Below are positions 11,101 through 25,100 of a stretch of 64,000 nucleotides of DNA, piece after piece. The stretch covers positions 12,747,721 to 12,811,720 of the forward strand of contig NC_092027.1 in assembly GCF_042242105.1 (NCBI RefSeq), written 5' to 3'. The position numbers and the translations under genes were made by a program. Every line of letters starts with the position of its first letter. Position 1 is the stretch's first letter. Source of the stretch: Pempheris klunzingeri (Eukaryota > Chordata > Actinopteri > Acropomatiformes > Pempheridae). The notes under the pieces are model-generated. The model saw only the letters and a program-made list of their open reading frames with translations, had not been told where the DNA came from and ran no database searches.

Positions 11101-14100
11101 TAAATAGCAAAAAACACTGACTCATGAATGCTTAACACCTACCTATTGAAATCCTTGGGAGTGCCTGTGACACACGTCCAGGAGGACACCCTGGAGAGTG
11201 TATTACTACTTGTTCTGCTTTCTGGCTGGGTCTCGGCTGCTTCTGTTGGTCAATATTCGCTGACGCAGAAGAGGAAAGTGGGTCTGTGTTGAAGAATTTT
11301 ACAGGCGAGGCTTTGTGAGCACCTTCCAGCACCTTCTGTATGTCCTGTAACCCTGAATCACCTCTCTCCTGAGGAGCCTCTTGGCATGTATCTGGGGGTT
11401 GTGCAGATCTACCTGCAGGTTCTGAGTCAAAGGTCAGAGGGTCCACACAATCCTCAGGCTCCATTTTGACAGCTTGGAGGTAAGGGAGAGAGATTGTGGA
11501 TTTGTGTAGATGAACAATAGCAAGACTGCAAGGACTAACAACATAAAACACAATACTAGTAAACAATACTAAACAATATTAGTGACTTACAGAGCATTAC
11601 TTACTTTGAATAGGGGCAAAAGCAGTAAATGTTGCAGGCACAATAGCTAGAGGGAAGGCATTTCTTTTTCCAGGACTCTCAATTGCAGGTGTGACGTCTA
11701 CCCTCGCCTGGAGATCCACATCACACTCAGTATTCTCCTGTTTGACACTGACTGAACAGAGTGGAGAAACTTTATTAGTGCAGCTGTAAAATGTATCAAT
11801 TCTGATTTTCTATTGGTGAATGTGTAATGATGTACCTGCTATGCCTGCGTCTTGAGTGCAAGGAGATGTGGCGGTCTGTGGATCATTTTTATGACCAGCC
11901 TCCTCACTTTGACTAGAGGCTAAAGGGAAGGCTTGGTGTGTTCCAGGACTCTCAATTGCAGTTGTGACGTGCAGATGTGATGTCTCCTGTTTGATGTTGG
12001 CTAAACGGAGAGGAGATACTTCATTAGTGCAGCTGTAAAATGTATCAATTATGATTTTCTATTGGTGAACGTGTAATGATGCATCTGCTATGTCTGCGTC
12101 TTGCGTGCCAGGAGTTACGATGGGCTCTGGAACATTTTCATTGAAGGTTGGTAATGAATAGAGCTGGTCTGAAATCAGGTCATTAGCTTCTGGTCCTTTA
12201 CCCTTCAAGTTCTGAGTGATGTCTGATTGACCAGCAGGAACATTTCCTTCCTCTTTCGAAACAGCTACAAAGTGTGAATTTTCTGATTAAATCTAAATTA
12301 AAATCTTATGGCATGGATTTAAGAGTCTGGAACAATGTGTGTAAGCATTTCCCCTCTTATCTGGGCAAATAGTATCTGGATCAAAAATAGAGACTAAATA
12401 AAGAATAAATATCTCCACAATATGGCACAATATGTCCAAAGACAACAGAATCGACTCAGGAATGTGTAAGGTCCAATGCATTTGTGTGTGGATGAAAAAT
12501 GCAGAGATACTTCAAACATGGTGCTTAGAAATTACACTTTACCATCATCTGGGCTTGAAACTTCACATGGACTGACCCAGGCAACCTGCTGTCTCAAACC
12601 CTCCACAGCATCATTTGTGGAGGATGAGACAGACGAGTCTCTCTGCCTCAACATTGCTTTCAGTCTCTCTATAACTAAGAATGAAGAAAGAGAGAGGACA
12701 AGAGAACTAAGGTCGAGACAATGACAGCACGTATGAAACCATCCATTGCAAAGAAAATAAAAATAAAACACTGTCACCAATTTTCTAGCAAAGTTAATCA
12801 TTTATCATACCATGTTTCATTAAATACAAATCGCATAATGTCGTGCCATCACATGATGAATAATGTCATCAATCAATTGGTGTGAACTACTTATAATTCA
12901 TTAAATAAGGACAAGCTGAAAAGTATTACTTTCGGATGATGGAACATTGTCAACCAATTGCTCAAAACCACAGAATTGTCATTTGGTCACTGCATCCAAG
13001 AAAATTTTTTTTTTTGTTACTGCAACACAGATTTGAATGGTAGTGTAATGTCTTTGACTAACTTATTATTATCATTATTATTATTATCATCATCATCACT
13101 ATCCTTCCAAATAATAGTTTAATTGTGTTTTGTAAATGAAATTTATCAAAATAAAGGCTAAAGAAATATCTGTAGTACTGATGAATACAAGCTGTACTTC
13201 AGGGTCAGTCTTTTCATAAGAGTAGTTGCATGGGTTTTCGCTTAAACTCAATCTTTCCAATGGTTTAGATACATCCAAAGAGAACAAGGTCACAAATAGA
13301 GATGTGTATGGCTCCTCTGAGCCACCTGCAGTCATCCGAGTCCAGTCTCTAATCAGTGTATCAACAAACTGAAACAAAATCTCATAATCTGACCCAACAG
13401 CCTGAACACTCACAAGCTTGGCAGAGGAGGTAAAAGGCCAGGGCCAGTCAACCGTGAAAATGCAATTACACATCGCTAACATGGTCAAACAGTTCAACCA
13501 GTGGAGGGCCTGTGCTCTTGTAAACACTCCTCCCTTTTACAAGTCATACAGAATTAGGCCCATGAGGGTTATTAGATTATCTTTACCTGTGTCCTCTGGA
13601 AGGTGACGCAGCTCCTTGTACACTTCAAAACTCACTTTCACTGTCTAGCAGAAGGAAAAGACAAAAACACTCATTCAGCGGTGATTTACTTGGATACACA
13701 CATCTTCAAGTGTGCGCCATCTTAACTTTACTCATGTATGCTCTCATGTAGTTAAGGTAGATATTGCATTTTCCAAATGCCATGCACAAAAAAGGTGTCA
13801 CGCCTGCATGAGCCTAAAATACACTGCAAACATAACAAACAAGAGCAATAATATAGCAGGGTGAGAGTGAAAGAACAGATATCTATCCATCCATCTATTT
13901 AATGTAATACACTTCCACACATTTCAATTAATGTCAAACTGTTAGTAGTTAGTAGTACCACACACTCTCACACATGAATTTGTAGAGATATGCACAACAG
14001 AGGGCATACTTTATACAAGCACATATATACAATTTGTATTTCTGATTAGAAATGTATGCATTGCCTCTCTCCTTAACACAAACCAAATATGAGCACAATC

Positions 14101-17100
14101 CTGCTCCTTAGACGTAACTTAGGCATACCTGTGGCACGGACTGTGCCTTTAATACATCAACCATTAATTAGCACTCTTGTATGTTATTAGAAAGCATATA
14201 ACACAAATTGAGCAAGACCAAACATTTTCTGTGAACATGTGGTGAAAACAAATTCTGCAGAAATTCTGCTTATAATTTTGAAATAGTATTGTTTTAATTT
14301 GATTAACACTACAAGATAATCTCTTTCTAAATATATATTCAAGACTTGCCATACCAATATTTTTTGCAAGCTTCCTGGTCCAAGAAAAAAATGTACATGT
14401 TACTGTTTTGTCGCAAGTCTGCAGTTCCTTCTGTTGTTCCAGCAAACCATCTGGTTTCACTGGATACTTAATCTGATCCTCACACTGAAGACCAGAATCC
14501 TTGATTATTACATCAGCACATTTTTATAAAATCTAGTACAGTGCCTTTGCCTTCAGTAAAATTTCTCATGGGTTTTAATAAAATGGTTCTTCATGGCTTA
14601 CTTCTTGAAGCAGACATTGTTTTTGCCCATATTGTTGCACACCATTAACCATTACCAACCACACGCAGACTGTCAATAATGGGTCAGTTTGAATGGGTCA
14701 CCTGTAAGGATCGGGATCCTACATGTCTCTCAACCTCGGCCAAGTTGGCCACTATTTTGTCCAACGAATCAGACTGCTTGGTGGTCCACCCGGGGTACTT
14801 CAGTTTCTGCCGAGAATACAAAGAGCACACAGTTGATGTCTGTAATACTGCCCTGCTTTACAAGCTTCCTGCATTTTCTGTGACAAGACTTCTGAAGCAC
14901 GCACCACATAATTTTCATAGTGGGGGCGGCTGTACACGTGATCGGAATTTATCAGCCTCACTGAACACAGCTGACAGTAGACTTGCTTTTTTTCTTTCCA
15001 TGACACTGCAATCAGCTGGTCTATGCCTATGAGGAGAACAATGCAGACCTCTCATTAAGATGAAAAAAGGCCAATTGATAGAGACTTACTGAGTGATTTT
15101 TCCCAAAACTAATAATACTTACCAACTTTTGGCTTTGTCTTACTTGAAGACGTATGTGGAGGCTCTGTGGGTGCTGGATGGGGAGTTGTAGCTGCGTTAC
15201 TTTTAGGAATATTTGGTGTAACATCAGCATTTGACCCCAATGAATTCTTCAAATGTCTGGGTTTCCCAGAGGCTTCAATATTTTTGTATTTAACTGATGT
15301 TTTAGTCATTTTAGCAGTGGCTGCAGATGTCACCACAGGTTTGGATGCAGTTTCAGAATTTCTGGAGGCGTTTTCCATTTTGGAGCCAGGTGTAGTTCTG
15401 CGGGCCGCCTCACGCACTACAGGAGGTTGTGTGTTAGAGGCAGTGGCAGCTTTACCAGAAGTAACTGTGTGTTTGGATGCAGTTCTGTTTTCCAGTGGTT
15501 TGGACAATGTTGCAGATTTTGTGGATGATGGAATGGTTGCACAAGAGGTGGTTCCTGCCAGTTTGGAAGAGGTGGCTGCAGTGGCACTGGATTTACACGC
15601 TGGATATTTGTAAGCGCTCTCTCCGAATGCGGTGGGGCCTGTATTAGAACGGTAGTGCGAGGCTGTCGACTTGGTGGCATCTAGGGTGGAACTGGATGAT
15701 TTGGCTGTACATCTGGAGGTGGACGCCTTGGATTTAGTAGATGTGGTTACAGCGGAGTCTGAAGTTACAACAGTGTGAGATGTCTCCGCTGTTTTGGAGA
15801 TGGTTGCTATATTTAATGGTCCAACAGATTTCTTTGAAATTATATTAACCTTGAAGTCATTTCCCGTGGAATCAGGATGCAAACGAATTGCGTTTGTACT
15901 GCTTGTAGACATACGTAGGCTTGATGCATTTCCTCTTCTTCTGGAAACTGTCAGGCAGGTGTTTGCGTTGTCAGGCAGCTCAGACACTTTGACATGAGTC
16001 ATCTTGACATCCGTTTTGCGGGTGTTGTCAGTCATAAAAGACATGGCTGCAGTTACTGAGGATGGTTGTGCCTCTGAATCATCATCAATCTCCATCTTCA
16101 CCACCTTTGAGATGAAACAATATTCAGTAGATTGCTCATGTTCCAGCTGTCAGAGAGCTACACAACAAAATAGTCTCGTGACTCGTGCACTAAAGCAATA
16201 AAATTAGCATGTTGTCTGGTCTGACACATTCTGTAATGAGAAAGGATGAATGCGAAGGAAAACCTGGGTTGTATTTTACTAGAATTAAATCACAGTGCTT
16301 CGTATTAAGGTTTTATTCTATTTAGGAGTTACATGTTTGGTCAATACTAAATGGTCAGATGAAGCATACAAATTTTGTACCAGATTTAGAGTACACAAAA
16401 CAGAAATAGAAAATAGACATCCACATTTAAAACGGAACTGAAGTGCTACTTGCAACTGGAAGAAAAACATTTTGCCAACCTGAATGATGCTAAATTGGCT
16501 GACCTGGACATGCTGAGTATGACGGGTGGCCGAGGTGTTCATGGGCTGAGCGTCAGACAGAGCTAAAGTTGAAGGGAGCTCACGCTGGCTGACCTGCTGA
16601 GCCTGGAGTGCCTTCAACGTCTGTATGGCTGTGAAGATGATGAAAAATACTGAAATTCTACACAGTAAAAGTTCAGATTCAGCTCAGTGCATTTGCCTCT
16701 TAATTTTATCAAATTAGATTCAACCAAAACTGGCAAACACAAAAAGAAAAGTCTCAAAGTGAGAGCAAATTAACCCTTACCTGATTCAAAGTTTTGTTTT
16801 AAGATGACATTATAAAGCTTTTCATCCAGATCAACAACCTGGAGTTCAGAAATAAGCAACAATTATTAAACATAGTTACATTTTGTTTAATTCTTTATCT
16901 CTGAACTGATTTTTTGCAAAGCATCATTCAGTATCATATTTTGTTTGTCTTCTGTTTATTAAGTGACAAGTAAATATGAAAAAGGATTTAACCTAAGCCT
17001 CTCTATATCCCTCATCTTGTTCTAACAAACCAGCTAAATGTGTGATTTCATTCCCCCAATGTTTTTCTTCTTACAGTGTACTCCCTCTATGAAGGGATCC

Positions 17101-19119
17101 CTTCATGGTCAGTAAGGGCAGGAATGGTGACATTGATCAGTAAGTACTTCAGTGTATGTATGGCAAATGATAATGCTACTGAAATAGACTTTAAAACAAT
17201 CCAAATCCATCCTTGAACATTTATTCACCTGCTGATATATCTTCTGGTGGTCAGCTCCAGCAACGTGGCTGATGACGTCCTCCTCTGCGATCTTCAGAGA
17301 GCAGCACTCACAGAGGTAGATGGGCTCACGATGATCAGAACAGCATTTAAAAAGTGCACTTAAGCCTAGAACATATATTGTTCATTATCAATAATGTGTT
17401 ATCAATCTCCCCTCTGGCTAGAATTCATAAGTCTTATTCATAGGAATTAATTAATAAATCATTAATTAGTAAAACAATTAACAAAAATTGGGAAACGTGA
17501 GGAATCTGGTGTATTATTTTCACTTATTAAAAAGATAAACCTACAAAAACCATTCTAAGCCATCAACCAACAATTAACTATAAATTGAGAACGTTTATGT
17601 CAGGTATTTCCAATGAAAAATTCAATTTAAAAAAAAGAAACAGTGAGGTCAGATTAATAGGTCATGAATGCCTCAAATTTCTACCAATTGTTATTTTATA
17701 CAATAAGTGTAACAACAAATTTAATAGTGGCTGACCAGGTTTTCTACCGTGTATGACAAAAACTCATTAATGTGGAAATCTTTCAACTGACATAAAGACT
17801 TGGAAATACATTTTTAAAAAACATTAAAAAAAACCATGGCATTTACATACCTTTATTCTTTATATTTTCAGTGCTTGGTTTGCCACCCTCTCCCTTGTCT
17901 GCTGGTCTGATAGTCGCCTCCTTTTGTCCACTACTTTGCATGTTTTGGTGTTCTTCACGAGATGACTCCTGTTTGCAGGTAAGCCGTCGTCTTTTATGCA
18001 TTTCTATCTCTTCACTCTCATTAGGACATTTGTCCTCCTGTGAGTTTTCACACATGCTGCTTCGTCTCTTTCTTTCAGTTTTTTTGCACATGTAATCCTT
18101 CCATTGTGTTGGGACATCACTGCTACATTTGCTCCTTTCTTCTTCCGTCTTAACAGTTTTGTCAGTATTGTGGCGGCTTTCAAGGGTCTCTCGACTTGGT
18201 TTTCTTGATGTAGGCTCTTCGATCGTCTGGCATGTCTCATTCTCTGCATTCTTTATCTCCTCCGAAAGAGCTCGTGAAGACACCTCTCTTCTCTTCTCCA
18301 ACTCCTTGTCAGCTCCCTTTTCTGAAATTTCTGCACTTCCTACACAGTGTGTATTAGTGATCTCAGCATAAACTTCTACGGAGGTCTTTTTCAAGGTAGT
18401 GTCATTAATGGCTGTAGATCTTGGACAGGTTTTCTTCTCAGACTCCTCCATCATCCTGCTGTTGTTCTGACTGTTGTCCCTCACTTGGTCCTTGGCCACA
18501 TCTTTCAAAGTTGCTCTGGGAACTGAGAAACATGTGCAACATTAAAATTTGCATTTGATTACAATTTTTTTTTGGTTTTTTTTAAATCACAGTATCCACT
18601 TAGTAAACACAGACAAAAAGCAACAAATGAGCTGATGAAGAGATTAGCAGAAGTGGATTTCCAGGACCACATCTACACAACAAATTGTAATGTTGATATA
18701 TTTAGCTTGACTTACCGAGCTTCATTTTAGGGATTATTGGGGGTTCAAGCTTTCCTCCTCCGTATCTCCTCTTTGCAGATGCCAGGATTAATGTGGCTGG
18801 AACAAAAATAGTATAAGAATAGTGAAGAAACTCAGTGATAGATGACAATGTGTAGTGTTAATTGCAGTACCTTTACAGAACTCACCTTTGGTGTAAGTGC
18901 ATGGCTCCCAGATGGGAAAGTCCAACTCTATTTCCTTAAAAGACAAAAAGTATTGAATTTGAAGTGGATATGCTACATGAAGATGGTACAGAAATTCAAT
19001 TTCTAATCAAGAATACCTGCACATCTGATGCGATGTGCATTGGTGTTGCCTGTTTTGCCAAGTCCAATAAGGCCTCTGTGTCAATGCTTGAATTCAGGGA
19101 ACCTGGGTGGAACAAGTTC

Positions 19120-19156
<37 letters not shown>

Positions 19157-22100
19157 CACAAATACAGATGTTTAGTCTTGTAAACAGATATTATATACAG
19201 GTTAACAAACAAGAGTGTTCAAGTGTAGCAGAAAAACAGATATTTAGACATTCATTTCTACTTATTTGTGTGTTTTCATGGATCCCACAAAGAAAAGTAA
19301 CTATAGCTAATAAAACAGTATTGGCAGACAGATATGTTACAGAATATACTGTATACCAGTAAGACATATAACTAACACGTATATAGCAATTTATTACCTT
19401 TTGGGGAACACATTGTAAATGAGAAATGCTTAATAGCACTGCAGAACTAATTACAGTAGTTTTTGTATAATGAATAAAATAGTGTAAAAACAGAAGTTTT
19501 AAACATACTATAAGATGAACAAAAGCAGTGCCACTATCCATATTCATTAATCATAAAGTCAGCTATGGATGTGAAAGAAGACATATTAATAGAGGATTTA
19601 AGTGTAACACAGCCTACAACAAAACTACTATTTAAGTCAGACACTTCATTTAGAAAAAAAATGTTGAAAAAAGCATTTGAATGAGTCCAACAGAATGTAA
19701 AATGTAAATTCATACATATTGATGTTTTAAAAAGGCTACAGTGAGAACAACCCAGGAAAATGTATTTTGTTTATAGTTGCAACAGTAATAAGTGAACTCC
19801 ATAAACATTCAAATGAATCAAAAGCAAAACAAAATGAAAATCACCAACTTCAGAAATGGTTTGCTTTGACTGCCATGGGTCAAAAACTAAAAGTTAGCAT
19901 TACACATTAACAGTTAACAGTTTGTAATATCGACGCCATCTGCGTGTCCTGTGTGTCCTTCTTTCTAACAGCTAACGTTAGCTCAGTAATGTGCCGACTA
20001 AAATTAATGTACATAGAAGCTGAAAATTCACAAGATAACACTGGATACAAGCAAGCAGCATTTGCTAACGTTACATAACATCGCCAAAAGCAAAGTATAG
20101 CTAACCTCTGACCTCTGAAAATGCAACAAAAAAAAAAAAGATACTACGTTTTGGCTAGCGTTAGCTTAGTTAGCTAGTAGCTTGTTTAGCTAGCGATTTG
20201 ATTAGCTGTTAGCCGTTAGCTGACTGGCAATAGCTATTTTAGTTTAATTAATCTCAGTTATTTTCCGATGAATCGCCCAACCATTAGCTCAAAAGTCAAA
20301 AGTGCACACTTACAGAGTTATTACTCAGCAATTGTGATAACCTCTACATTTTAAAGAAGTTTACTTAGGGAAAATACTGTCAATCATTTGGCGATTTGAT
20401 TAAGCTAATCAACTAAGGCTATGCTAATAGTTTCCGCCTGTTTTATTCAGTTTATAGTTTCAGCACAAAGTAATGGTACTAGCTTAGTTTAGCATTAGTC
20501 TAGCTAACATAAGCTACCAGACAGCATATGATGGTAAACTGAAGATAATGTCGCACTCACCTGGGGTAAACTGGTTAGTATATCTGACCTGACCCACCAT
20601 GAGGTTTTTCTCTTTATCTCTTACTAAAAACATGAAGGAATTTATCTTCACATTTGACACAAGTTAGGCTCACATGTGCACATCTGCTTGGTTTTGTTAT
20701 GTGGTATCTGGTATGTGCATTTAAGGGGTGTGATTTATGATTGGGTTTACTTTCCTTTCATCAACTGCACATCATCGGCATCAGAGAAGTCACAACAGTT
20801 AACTTCACACAAAATGAGATTCTAAAAAATACACTGAATTTGTGTTTTACCAATGGTAACCTAGAATCAATATATCCTCTCAAAAATGTGTTGAAAGAAT
20901 GAACACTTAACATTATACGACCTTTAATACACTATTCTCCCATCATAAGCATGTACTACATTAACTGTAAATCTATTTGTGGTACTATGAGAATTATGAG
21001 GTGGCTGGCACCTTCTCTGAATTTTCTGATGTAGATGCTAATTATTCCCTGAATACTGTGCGAATGTACACCAACTTACTGTGGCTTCTCAAGTAATGCA
21101 ATGCAATAAATGCAAAAAGTAGCGGCGACAATTGTGCATATTTACTGTATTATGTTATCCTTAATCACTTGAGTCATTCTTAAATACCGCTCACAGGTTA
21201 ACCTTTATTCTTTTCTAAGAAGCATTTATAATTGTTATAAGATGAGCAGCTGCATAATGGAAGAAGTACTGAGCAGAGGGGGAACACAACTGAGTGTGAG
21301 AAGTACACTGTGTGCATGCTCTCAGTATTATGCAAAGAATGGTCGTTATGACCTCAAAACACTGTCTGCAGCCACAAAACAGGAACCATAGGATGTAACT
21401 GAAGGTCTCAGTGCAGAACAACTTCTTATTTGGGTGAAAGATGATAAATTGTGCAGGCTTAATCAAAAATGTGACGTGTTGTGCAAAAGATAGGATGTTT
21501 GTCTCCCTAACCGTTGAGTTTTAGGTTACACCCGGGGTGTTGCCAAAGACATGGGGGTCAGATACTACGAGGGATCTGGAGGCCACCAACGAGAGAGGAA
21601 CCACGTCCAACAGTAGCCAATCAGACAACGGGAGCGCCTTCTTGCACATTTTTGATTTTGTATTATAAAACACTGGGTCAGGGAGAGACAGTCAGTCAGA
21701 CTTCGTGAACTGACACACATTGTTGCTTGTCAGGGAAGCGTAGATCGGACCCAGAGCTCTGTATGCTGTATTGCCTTGCTGTATTCTTCAATAAAACTGA
21801 TTGAAGCCTAAATATCGTCTCCTATTGCTCCATCAAACGAACGCCCTGGACGAGGCTGTCACATAGACAAAGTAAGGTAGAATGAGCAAGTCCAACACAA
21901 TACAAAAATGAAATGGATACTAAATTCCAGTTCAAGGCTGCAATTGGCAACATTATTTCATTATAATTTTGGTATGAAATAACATTTTGACCATTGCATG
22001 CAACTGATAATATTTAATTGAACAGTTCTTTTAAAAACGTGTTCTGAAATCAAACAGCCAATCAGGTTTAGTAAGCACATCACTGGCCAATCACAACAAG

Positions 22101-25100
22101 CCTGGACAAACAAGGATTTCCATGGCAACGGTTAACAACAGGCAAGCAGGCAAATCTGAAAATAACATCAGGAAAAAACAAAAAAACAGAACAAAAACAC
22201 CATACTGAATTCTCATTTGAATTTCTTGTTAGTTTGTTTTGCTGTTTATGCCCAAATGAAGCCTAATCTCACAAATATACAGTATGTGGCACCATCAGAA
22301 GTTCTTCTAACGTAGTTCTGCTTTAATCTCACATTAATCGAAAACGACGGCATGAATTAACAATTCAACAGCTTCAACAGAAAATGATAGTGAGAAGTTG
22401 AATGAAATGAGAATGAAAGTACTCACTAGAAATGTTGTAACATGTGCCCGACTGAAAACATGAGCGTAACATTCATCGTCTGACAACCTCAATTTACAGA
22501 GCAAACACAGAAATCCCACTTTTATGGGCTGATGCTCTCCAAAACACACGTCGTGCATGACCAGGAACTGTCTACCTGCAATGATGAGGTAAAGAAAATT
22601 CAAAAAGATCCATAGTGCGTTGATATCTGGAAAGTTTTCTTCTCTACAGTGGTACTCACCGAGCAGAGGGAATCTCTCATTTTGTTTAAGTTTGCTGTAC
22701 GTTTCAGGCAGTGCAACTGCACAGACATAAAAAAACAGACAAACATGCAGTCAGATGAAAGTTGTTGAGGCAAACACTTTCATTTAACTTATTAAGGGAT
22801 AAGCGTTAATTTTATCACTGACCTTTTCGCTTTAACACAGTGTGGTGTCGCTCCATTCTCTTCATCACTGCAGGCAAAAATGACACAACAAAACTGCTTC
22901 AAATTGCTTAATGTCTCATTTTTGGATTTTAATGTTTGTAGTGCTAATGGAACCTTGCCTCACGTGGCGGTGCCAAAATATTGGGGTTTGCACCGTCTGG
23001 GGCAATTTGGCTACCAGAAATAATCAATAATTATCTAAGATAATTAATAATTATATTGATTAACCTGGATTGGGGCACCACCTCGATAAATGAGGAAAAA
23101 GATTTACCAGACCAATTTAACTAATCTCATAAAATACTAAACTATCAATTTGGTATTATGATTAATAATTAACTTAATAACTGATACCAAAATTACCATA
23201 TTAACAGCTAGGTGAAGGATTTCGGAGTTCTTGACAGAGTAGAGATTGGCAATATTCACTCTTGTACAATATCAAAGAAGACAGCATGTGTATTAAAACA
23301 TTTATTAAAACGTCACAAAGTCAAACATACAAACATTCTAACTATGGGTGACTGTGACTAGCTAACAAACAATAGGGAGAGTGAGTGTGTGTGTGTGTGT
23401 GTGTGTGTGCGTGTGCGTGCGTACATGTGACTAGGCAAAAGAATGCAACATGGAGGACATGCAAATGGCCACCAGACCCCCTGGTGTGCTCCTGTTGCTC
23501 TGACGATCACCTGGCAGACTTTGGGTCATACCTGCTGGTGCTGATAAACTTGGTTCAGGCAGGGCTTTGTGTTGCTGCCATGAAAAGGGTGGTCTGCTCT
23601 GGTACAGGCCACATTGAGGCTGGGGCTGGGGGAGTAAGCTGCAGGCCTGTAACTCGACTCTCAGGGGAGAGAGAGGCAGAGCTGGAACCTCAGGGATCCA
23701 GAGGCAGAGGCTCTCAGGGCCTGAGTTTGTAGGCTCATGTCTCCTACATTGGCTAATGGTGGCTCCAGGTATGTGTTTAGCACCTATGTGTGAAAACTTA
23801 AGGACTCTGAGAAACTGAGTACAAAGAGGGAGCCATTTCTTCAAAAGAAACATGTAGTCTTCACCATAAAATAGTGGAAGGCCCCAACATGTTGTTTGAG
23901 TAGGTTTAGTGGCAAACACGATTAAAACCAGTTCAAGCGATCCCACAAAGCACAAATCACTGGTCAAATTTTGATTTCATAATTAAAGGAAGTCAGTTGA
24001 AAAGAAGATTTTCCATTTCGTCTAAAACAAGGATTTAAGTGCAGTGAGAAAATAGAGCAAGTTTGTCTCCCCAACAATCTCTGAATAACCAGGTAAAAGA
24101 CCAAGTCCTACCTCCGCGGTAATTATGTGGGTTGAGGCTGCAAAATATCCAGCGTGGGAGATCAAGTACCTGAGAAAGGAAAAAAAAAAGTCTCAATTTG
24201 TAATGACTAAAGAAACATTTATTCTACAGGAAACTAACCTTTTCATTCTATTGCATTACCAAGCGTCACTGTGGTAGTGTTAGCTGAGCTGGCTTTTTAC
24301 CTTCAGCATCATCTGATCTGCTCCTCTTTCCATCTCTTCTTTGCAGGCCAGTGACTTCAACGTCGTCAGATTAGGACAGGTCTGCCAGGCGAAAGGCAGT
24401 TGCCAGGGATTCTGGTACAGCTAAGGATTCGAGATAATGGCGGTCATAAATCGGGGCACACAGTCTGCTGTATATCACTGTGTTTCTGGGCCTCATTACT
24501 GACTCTTTATTTTCTAAGTGGACTCTGACATTGGTTGGTTTTTAGGATTTCTGGATCCCAACAAGCACAGGTGACTTTTTAAGCCAGTGAAAGAAAAAGT
24601 TTGACTGTGATTCACAAAAAAAAGTAAGTAAGTACGCCAAACAACGTGCTACAGAGCGTCTATATCAGTATTTGAATATATGGAGCTACAACCAACAAGA
24701 GCACATCCAGCAGTGGTATTTCTGGCATCCACACACAGCTGCACTGGTGCCACAGTAATGCACAAACACACACGTATAAGCAGAAAAGCTCACCAAGGTC
24801 TGTATGGCATGCTTCCGAGAGTTAAAGTGTTCTCTGAGAAAGGACTCGGGGAAACAGTCCTCACAAGCAAAGCACACATAAACAGGTTCCATGTGAACCT
24901 GACTGCTGATGCATGCCACAACCAGGGTTATACCTAAATAAACACACAAATAAATAAATGAATGAATAAATAAATAAGATATTAAATTTTTTTTCTAGTT
25001 TAACAGAAAAACCACATGTGGGTCAGCTCACCAATAACTGGTTGATTTTCCCTCAAGCTCTCTTTGAGACACCAGAATAAGCCCAGATTGGGTGTCCATC

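Noticed and set aside
13099-13527. 142-codon minus-strand frame inside an intron
   Set aside because: It has no matching splice borders or recognisable motif, and the flanking exons (13,587 and 12,674) already join in frame without it.
23385-23967. Long overlapping frames on both strands in an intron
   Set aside because: They start in a GT microsatellite or lack motifs; the GC-rich composition of an inserted repeat explains the absence of stops.
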